10,775 nt of DNA, taken from Sulfurovum sp. UBA1140 (GTDB lineage Bacteria > Campylobacterota > Campylobacteria > Campylobacterales > Sulfurovaceae). Location of the stretch: NCBI GenBank assembly GCA_002311915.1, contig DCAF01000076.1, positions 1 to 10,775 on the forward strand. The letters run 5' to 3'. Below, in pieces: positions 5,925 through 10,775 of the stretch. Both the position numbers and the translations under genes were made by a program. The notes under the pieces were generated by a model that was given only the letters and a program-made list of their open reading frames with translations, searched no databases and had not been told where the DNA came from. Each line of letters opens with the position of its first letter. Position 1 is the first letter of the stretch.

Positions 5925-7733
5925 ATGTGTGGAATTGTTGGGTATGTAGGAAAAAAAGATAAAAAAGAGATACTCTTAGATGGGTTACAAGAGCTAGAGT
6001 ACCGAGGGTATGACTCTGCAGGTATCGCCATTATCGAAGAGCAAAAACTTAAACACTTTAAAGCCATTGGTAAACTGGCAAACTTACGAGAGAGAACCAA
6101 AGATTACCAAAGCAGTGGTTTTGGTACTTCGATTGGTCATACCCGTTGGGCAACCCATGGAAAACCCACCGAGCTTAATGCCCACCCCCATTTGGGTGAA
6201 TACAGTTTTGTGGTACATAATGGTATTATCGAAAATTACCAAATACTAAAAAGTGAACTACAACAAGAGGGTACAAAGTTTTTAAGTCAAACCGATACCG
6301 AAACCATTGTTCACCTTTTTGAAAAATATCACAATCAAAACCGTGATGCTTTTACAGCATTTACCCAAACCATTCAACGATTAGAGGGGGCTTATGCCAC
6401 CCTACTGATTACTGAAGCCCAAGCCAAGACCATCTTTTTTGCTAAAAATGGCTCCCCCATGCTGATTGGATTTGAGGGTAATGATGTCTATTTTGCCTCA
6501 TCCGATACCCCTATTATTGGGAAAGCCACCGAAGTCTACTATCTTGAAGATGGAGAGTATGGCTATGTAAAAGATGGCAAGGTAACTCTTTTTGATGCCA
6601 AGGGAGAGAAGAGCTTTAGCAAACAGACCCTTACGACCAATAAAGCAATGGCTCAAAAAGATGGCTTCCGTTTCTTTATGGAAAAAGAGATTTATGAACA
6701 GGGTGAGGTTATGAATGATACCATGATGGGTCGTGTTTTAGATGACAGAATCGAGTTTGAAGAGCTTGATAATCAACTCTTTGAGAACATCAGCAACATC
6801 AAAATATGTGCTTGTGGAACCAGCTACCACTCTGCTCTTACAGGTTCCTATTTGCTAGAAAGAATTGCAAAAATTCCTTGTCAAGTTGAAATAGCTTCAG
6901 AGTTTCGATATAAAGAGCCTCTGTTACGTGATGATACCCTCTTTATTACCATCTCGCAAAGTGGTGAGACTGCTGACACACTCGAAGCCCTTAAAATGGC
7001 AAAAAGAGCAGGATTAAAATCGTTAAGCATCTGTAATGTTGACAATTCATCTATTGTCAGAGAGAGCGACCGAGCCATCTTAACCCGAGCAGGAATCGAA
7101 AAAGGGGTTGCCAGTACCAAAGCTTTTGCTACCCAAATCATGGTATTATGGATGCTTACACTTTATATTGCCCAACTCAAAAAGAGTATTGACAAAGAGA
7201 GCCTTCAATCAGAATTAAATGCCATGCGTCACACCCCCAAAGCCCTTTTGGTCACCAACCCACTGCACGAAAAACTACACCGTCTCTCTAAACGCTATCT
7301 GCATGGTCACGGGTTCTTTTTTATAGGTCGTGATTTATTCTTCCCTCTTGCTTTAGAAGGAGCTTTAAAGCTCAAAGAGATAAGCTACCTCCATGCCGAA
7401 GGCTACCCATCAGGAGAGATGAAACATGGTCCCATTGCCCTAGCCGATAGCGAACTCTTTACCGTAGCCCTTATGCCCAAAAGCCTACACTACGAAAAGA
7501 TAAAATCTAACGTAGAAGAGCTATCGGCTAGAGATGCCACCATCTTAGCCATCTCACCAGAACCCTTTGAACTTGCCGATGATTTTGTACAAACCAAATA
7601 CAGTAGTCACCCCATGTTAGAATTTTTTGAGATGATGGTGGTCACCCAGCTTTTAGCCCTTGAAATCTCTGTACGTTTAGGCAATGATGTCGATATGCCA
7701 AGAAACTTGGCTAAAAGTGTTACGGTCGAGTAA
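5925..7733 (+). CDS. glmS: Glutamine--fructose-6-phosphate aminotransferase (isomerizing)
   Basis: A complete 602-residue GlmS of normal family length. The N-terminal class II glutaminase domain begins MCGIVGYVG, so Cys2 becomes the nucleophile once Met is removed; RWATHG, HNGIIENY and TDTET follow. Two SIS domains come next, with CGTSYHSAL and SQSGETADTLEAL in the first and the segment EGALKLKEISYLHAEG in the second. The C-terminus, RNLAKSVTVE, is the highly conserved family tail. It makes glucosamine-6-phosphate from fructose-6-phosphate and glutamine, the entry to peptidoglycan and LPS amino sugars. It starts 2 nt after glnD with GGAGA in the end of that gene as ribosome site, so the two are surely co-transcribed. 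No glmS ribozyme fits in the 2-nt gap. A hairpin with a T-run directly follows the stop. Confidence 0.96.
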   Translation: MCGIVGYVGKKDKKEILLDGLQELEYRGYDSAGIAIIEEQKLKHFKAIGKLANLRERTKDYQSSGFGTSIGHTRWATHGKPTELNAHPHLGEYSFVVHNGIIENYQILKSELQQEGTKFLSQTDTETIVHLFEKYHNQNRDAFTAFTQTIQRLEGAYATLLITEAQAKTIFFAKNGSPMLIGFEGNDVYFASSDTPIIGKATEVYYLEDGEYGYVKDGKVTLFDAKGEKSFSKQTLTTNKAMAQKDGFRFFMEKEIYEQGEVMNDTMMGRVLDDRIEFEELDNQLFENISNIKICACGTSYHSALTGSYLLERIAKIPCQVEIASEFRYKEPLLRDDTLFITISQSGETADTLEALKMAKRAGLKSLSICNVDNSSIVRESDRAILTRAGIEKGVASTKAFATQIMVLWMLTLYIAQLKKSIDKESLQSELNAMRHTPKALLVTNPLHEKLHRLSKRYLHGHGFFFIGRDLFFPLALEGALKLKEISYLHAEGYPSGEMKHGPIALADSELFTVALMPKSLHYEKIKSNVEELSARDATILAISPEPFELADDFVQTKYSSHPMLEFFEMMVVTQLLALEISVRLGNDVDMPRNLAKSVTVE

Positions 7734-7734
7734 A

Positions 7735-7805
7735 ATCTTCGTGGGCTAGAAAGCACCACGCTACAGCATTCAGATATATTGACTATTGTAGCGTGATATT
7801 TTTTT
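7735..7805 (+). terminator. Intrinsic terminator of glnD-glmS built from repeat copy 2
   Basis: A perfect 9-bp stem pairs 7757-7765 with 7787-7795, and the inner TCA (7770-7772) can pair with TGA (7780-7782). Seven T's follow at 7799-7805. This is a rho-independent terminator for rightward transcription, starting almost at the glmS stop. The left part (7735-7765) is an inverted, diverged copy of the repeat at 3348-3378 (27 of 31 matches). The T-run overlaps the stop codon of the convergent ABC-F gene. On the minus strand no T-run follows the stem, so it probably does not serve that gene. Confidence 0.75.
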
Positions 7806-9645
7806 AACCCAACCCCTCTAACGCCACTTCATACTCTTCAACAATCTCATCAAGTCTATCACTTGCTACTTCAAGGCGTTCAAACAATTCATCAATGGCT
7901 TGATGGCTTTTCCCCACGGCTTGGGCATGTTCTATCATGGCACTGTTGTCACCTTTATTGGATGCTTCGGTTAAGTTGGAATTTTGTTCTTCTAGTAACT
8001 CTTCAATCTGCATAATTTTTTCTTCACAAAATTCCAACTCTTTTTTATGAGGTGCCGATTTTTTACTTCGTGCTTGAATAAGCGTTGTTCTCTGTTTTTT
8101 AAGCTCTTTTCTGTCCATTTTGGGTTGGGTTATTTTAGGTTTTTCAGATAAAAGATCCCCCTCCTCTTCCCAACCTATTTTCTCTAAGAACTCATTATAC
8201 GTTCCTTCAAAATACTCGGCTCCATTTTTATGAAAAATAATCAGAGCCGTTGCCAGTCGTCTTAAAAGCATCTCGGAGTGGGTAACCATAATGGTGGCTC
8301 CATCAAATTTTTCAATTGCACTGCAAAGCGACTCAATTGATTGCATATCAAGGTGGTTGGTGGGTTCATCCAACAACAATAGGTTAGCAGGGGTAGCAAT
8401 AATTTTTCCCAACATGACACGGCTTCGTTCTCCTCCTGAGAGTACCGATATTTTTTTATCAGCTAAGTCTCCTGAAAACATCATCGTACCACAAATATTT
8501 CGTACCTGAGCAAATCCCAACATCTTATCCACTGAACTTATCTCATCAACAACGCTATTCATGGTATTAAGTCGTTCAATATTGGTCTGTCCAAAATGAG
8601 CCAATCTAGTCGAAGGGTGCAGTTTAACCGCTCCTTGTTGTTGGGGCAACTCTTTGGCAATATAGTTCAGCAGGGTTGATTTACCTTTACCATTTTTTCC
8701 AATAATCGCCAAACATTTTCCATTCTCTAATGCAAACGAAAGATTTTTAAACAGAGGTTCATTTTTTTTATATCCAAACCCTAACCCTTCGGCTCGTAGC
8801 GTTATTTTAGCAGGAGTCTCTTTATAGGTAAAGTTAAAAGCAAGGTTTGACTCACTCTCTAGGCTCTCCATCTCATCCATCTTCTCTAAAATTTTAACTT
8901 TAGATTGAGCCAATGCAGCAGTAGAGGCTCTAGCTTTGTTCCTAGCTATAAACTCTTCTAACTCTTTACGTTTTTTCTCTTGGTTCTGCCTTGTCTTCTC
9001 ATACGTCTCATCATGTAGAGCAAGGGTTTCATAATATTTTTTAGTTCCCCCCGCAATAATATGCAAAGACTTTCGCTGTATTCCCATCGTGTGGGTGGTG
9101 ACCTCATCCATAAATTCACGGTCGTGGGTAATGAGTATCACCTCTCCATCAAACTCACGAATAAACCGTTTAAGCCAACGAAGTGAGAGGATATCTAAGT
9201 AGTTGGTGGGTTCATCGAGTAGCAACATATTGGGCTCGGTAGCCAGTAGTTTTGCCAAATTAATACGAATCTGATACCCCCCTGAAAAACTTAAAGGATC
9301 TTTTTCTAAATCTTCACTCGTAAACCCCAATCCAAAGAGTATCTTCTCTATTTTATAAAAGTTATACTGCTCATCTTCACTTAAAATCTGAGCACACTCT
9401 TCACGAACGGTTGATTTATTAAACTCTAAATGCTGACGGAGTGTGCCTATCTTATAGTTTTTAGGAATACCAACATCCCCCTCATCGTGGCTCTCTTCAT
9501 CTAAAATTATTTTAAAAAGGGTCGATTTCCCTGAACCATTACGCCCTATAAGTCCTATTTTTTGACCCGAAGTCATTTTTAAGTTCAAATTTGAAAAGAG
9601 CTTCTGTCCACCAAAACTTTTGGTTAAATTATATATCTGTATCAT
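7804..9645 (-). CDS. ABC-F family ATPase (Uup-like)
   Basis: A 613-residue soluble protein with two ABC cassettes and no membrane segment, the ABC-F pattern. Cassette 1 has Walker A GRNGSGKST (34-42), signature FSGGYQ (120-125), Walker B LLLDEPTNYLD (141-151) with Glu145, and switch His174. The charged interdomain linker (about 205-270) is the PtIM region. Cassette 2 has Walker A GKNGKGKST (316-324), signature LSGGER (402-407), Walker B ending DEPTNHLD with Glu427, and His456. A charged C-terminal extension (about 505-610) looks like a coiled coil, as in Uup. ABC-F proteins act on the ribosome, often at the E site, to relieve stalling; Uup is also linked to DNA-related phenotypes. The subfamily is not certain and antibiotic resistance should not be assumed. 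It begins 11 nt after the nuclease gene, probably co-transcribed, with a weak ribosome site. Confidence 0.9.
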   Translation of the reverse strand: MIQIYNLTKSFGGQKLFSNLNLKMTSGQKIGLIGRNGSGKSTLFKIILDEESHDEGDVGIPKNYKIGTLRQHLEFNKSTVREECAQILSEDEQYNFYKIEKILFGLGFTSEDLEKDPLSFSGGYQIRINLAKLLATEPNMLLLDEPTNYLDILSLRWLKRFIREFDGEVILITHDREFMDEVTTHTMGIQRKSLHIIAGGTKKYYETLALHDETYEKTRQNQEKKRKELEEFIARNKARASTAALAQSKVKILEKMDEMESLESESNLAFNFTYKETPAKITLRAEGLGFGYKKNEPLFKNLSFALENGKCLAIIGKNGKGKSTLLNYIAKELPQQQGAVKLHPSTRLAHFGQTNIERLNTMNSVVDEISSVDKMLGFAQVRNICGTMMFSGDLADKKISVLSGGERSRVMLGKIIATPANLLLLDEPTNHLDMQSIESLCSAIEKFDGATIMVTHSEMLLRRLATALIIFHKNGAEYFEGTYNEFLEKIGWEEEGDLLSEKPKITQPKMDRKELKKQRTTLIQARSKKSAPHKKELEFCEEKIMQIEELLEEQNSNLTEASNKGDNSAMIEHAQAVGKSHQAIDELFERLEVASDRLDEIVEEYEVALEGLG

Positions 9646-9656
9646 CTCTATTTAGC

Positions 9657-10607
9657 CTATCTTTTTTTTCGTATATACCATGTAACAAGTGCCAAAAGAA
9701 ACAGAATAATTCCTGCTATAGGTTTAGGCAGTTGGTCAAGTAGTGAACCATATTTCTCATCAAGCTCTTTATGTATCTCTGAAAAGTTCTCATTACCTCC
9801 CTCTTCTACAGAGCTTACTGTTGTATCTATCGGTATCAGTGTGGTTATTCGCTTATAATCAGAAATATAGTGGTTGGCATCACCTTGAAGCCCTTTAATT
9901 AACAAGTTCCTTTTCTTTTCCCATCGTGAAGGAGGGTCTTGATTGTTCCACTTAATAAACTGCTCCTCTTGTTCAGGACTCAAAGGAATATTGTATTTTT
10001 CACGCATAAAAAGATAGGTTCGTGCAATCTCTCCTCGGATATTTTGTTTGGGTTCAGCCCTTCTAAGTTTGGACTCTATCTCCATATCTACTGAACCATA
10101 AACACGTTTTTCACCACGTATATTTCCATAAGGGTAATTGCTTCTATCCCCATTAATCTCTCCTATCGAAGGGACAAGGTTGTGCATGTCTGACTCCATC
10201 TGTCTATAGTTGGCATTATTTCTTCCACACTCTTTTCGTCCACCCGATTTCCAACAAGGTAAAGTATGACCAAACTTCCAAGCAGGAACAATGTGTTCCC
10301 ACTCAATTCTATTGGCTCGGTTCTCATTTTTACGAAACTCAAATCCACAGGTATCTAAAAGTGGTACCAGTCTCTTTCCTTGAATCTCATAATCACAGTT
10401 GGCATAAAAAGTTTTTTCATGCAGACGATAGACTTTGGTGGCAAGAATACGTTTTGAACGAGAAAAAGAGTATTTTTGTGATTGAGCAGAAAAAATTTCA
10501 GGTTCAATGGTTGCCACATCTTCATCGTAATCATAATCATTGGCTACTAGGGGTAAACCTACAAGCATTAACAGCATGAGCAGTTTTATTAAGGTATTGT
10601 TTTTCAT
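9657..10607 (-). CDS. endA: Endonuclease I family secreted nuclease with C-terminal membrane anchor
   Basis: A 316-residue protein. Residues 1-22 are a signal peptide (Lys2, Lys8, hydrophobic core, cleavage likely after LPLVA). Residues about 50-250 are an endonuclease I (EndA/Dns/Vvn) domain of the beta-beta-alpha metal type. It has the RIEWEHIVPAW motif with Glu104 and general-base His105, then DMHNLVP (140-146) and GEINGDRSN (149-157). Asn152 lies 47 residues after His105, the same spacing as His80 and Asn127 of Vibrio Vvn. Four cysteines (71, 87, 118, 127) can form two disulfides, which fits an exported protein. LQGDANHYI (240-248) is the usual domain end. Beyond it come about 45 acidic residues, a membrane helix (about 296-312) and the tail RKKR, absent from the usual family member of about 230 residues. 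It should cut nucleic acids in the periplasm while tethered. The ribosome site is weak. Confidence 0.87.
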   Translation of the reverse strand: MKNNTLIKLLMLLMLVGLPLVANDYDYDEDVATIEPEIFSAQSQKYSFSRSKRILATKVYRLHEKTFYANCDYEIQGKRLVPLLDTCGFEFRKNENRANRIEWEHIVPAWKFGHTLPCWKSGGRKECGRNNANYRQMESDMHNLVPSIGEINGDRSNYPYGNIRGEKRVYGSVDMEIESKLRRAEPKQNIRGEIARTYLFMREKYNIPLSPEQEEQFIKWNNQDPPSRWEKKRNLLIKGLQGDANHYISDYKRITTLIPIDTTVSSVEEGGNENFSEIHKELDEKYGSLLDQLPKPIAGIILFLLALVTWYIRKKR

Positions 10608-10632
10608 TCGCTTACTTTTCTATTTTTAAGAT

Positions 10633-10643
10633 TTACTATTTTA
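10633..10643 (-). promoter_or_regulatory. Candidate promoter of the endA-ABC-F unit
   Basis: The minus strand reads TAAAATAGTAA from 10643 to 10633, and TAAAAT is one mismatch from the -10 consensus. A start near 10631 would give a leader of about 24 nt. There is no extended TG and no clear -35, in a very AT-rich stretch where such matches occur by chance, so confidence is low. Confidence 0.3.
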
Positions 10644-10688
10644 CTTGTTTTTTATTAAATAGGTTTTAAATGTGTATGGGTCTATCTA

Positions 10689-10702
10689 TGTTAAAATAGT
10701 AA
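10689..10702 (+). promoter_or_regulatory. Candidate rightward promoter toward the window edge
   Basis: TGTTAAAAT at 10689-10697 is an extended -10 (TAAAAT at 10692-10697). It would start a rightward transcript near 10704 that runs through the hairpin at 10729-10772. No coding region begins in the remaining 70 bases beyond very short frames. The sequence 10692-10702 is the exact reverse complement of 10633-10643. Confidence 0.3.
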
Positions 10703-10728
10703 GAAAACTTCCAATGCAAGGAAAAGTG

Positions 10729-10772
10729 TCAATAACCTCCCCCAATCCTTGACGGATATGGAGGAGGCTTGA
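10729..10772. repeat. Strong imperfect hairpin, REP/MITE-like, near the right edge
   Basis: The inner stem pairs 10736-10748 with 10754-10767 around a TTGAC loop, with one C/A mismatch (10741/10762) and one bulged A (10758). An outer clamp, TCAA (10729-10732) with TTGA (10769-10772), closes it. GC content is well above that of the flanking AT-rich DNA. CCTCCCCCAATCC with a complementary GGAGG arm recalls widespread short palindromic repeats. The element may continue past the edge. No T-run is visible inside the window, so it cannot be called a terminator. Confidence 0.6.
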
Positions 10773-10775
10773 TTG

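Noticed and set aside
7804..10607. Nuclease plus ABC ATPase as a new anti-phage system
   Set aside because: The ATPase is a standard ABC-F protein and the nuclease is a secreted endonuclease I relative, so they act in different compartments; simple co-transcription does not support a defence system.
10676..10775. Open minus-strand frames entering from the right edge as the end of a transposase or other gene
   Set aside because: Three frames stay open briefly, but the peptides are short, overlap a strong palindrome and match nothing I recognise.

Overview
The window looks like a low-GC chromosomal segment of an autotrophic member of the Campylobacterota (Sulfurovum/Sulfurimonas-like). This rests on three things: a futalosine-pathway MqnE closely resembling what I recall of the Helicobacter/Campylobacter enzymes, the first codons of what looks like an ATP-citrate lyase ATP-grasp subunit (reductive TCA cycle) at the left edge, and promoters that show an extended -10 without a clear -35. 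The genus is an inference.

Left block (1-3329, all minus strand). Transcribed leftward, the order is mqnE (menaquinone synthesis), a purine-type phosphoribosyltransferase overlapping mqnE by 8 nt, a TrpG/PabA glutamine amidotransferase 1 nt further on, and a GT-C-like multipass membrane protein with a probable TTG start 10 nt after that. The tight spacing indicates one operon. About 90 nt beyond it, with its own Shine-Dalgarno and a probable promoter, the ATP-citrate lyase gene begins and runs off the left edge.

Centre (3330-7805). A 136-bp divergent intergenic region separates mqnE from the plus-strand pair glnD-glmS, whose coding regions are 2 nt apart. The intergenic region holds back-to-back extended -10 boxes sharing the same bases, and a 74-bp palindromic repeat that would fall in the mqnE 5' leader. 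A diverged, inverted copy of one arm of this repeat lies directly after glmS and forms its probable intrinsic terminator, so the glnD-glmS unit is bracketed by inverted copies about 4.4 kb apart. GlnD senses glutamine and GlmS consumes it, so a shared transcript makes physiological sense.

Right block (7804-10607, minus strand). A secreted endonuclease I-family nuclease with an unusual C-terminal membrane anchor is followed 11 nt later by an ABC-F (Uup-like) ATPase that converges on glmS. Upstream of the nuclease (10608-10775) are two identical -10-like sequences facing away from each other and, at the right edge, a strong imperfect hairpin of REP/MITE type.

Most of the window is ordinary housekeeping DNA. 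I found no CRISPR array, tRNA, rRNA, transposase gene or clear novel defence or biosynthetic system. The items most worth checking are the repeat family around glnD-glmS, the overlapping divergent promoters, the tethered nuclease and the right-edge hairpin.
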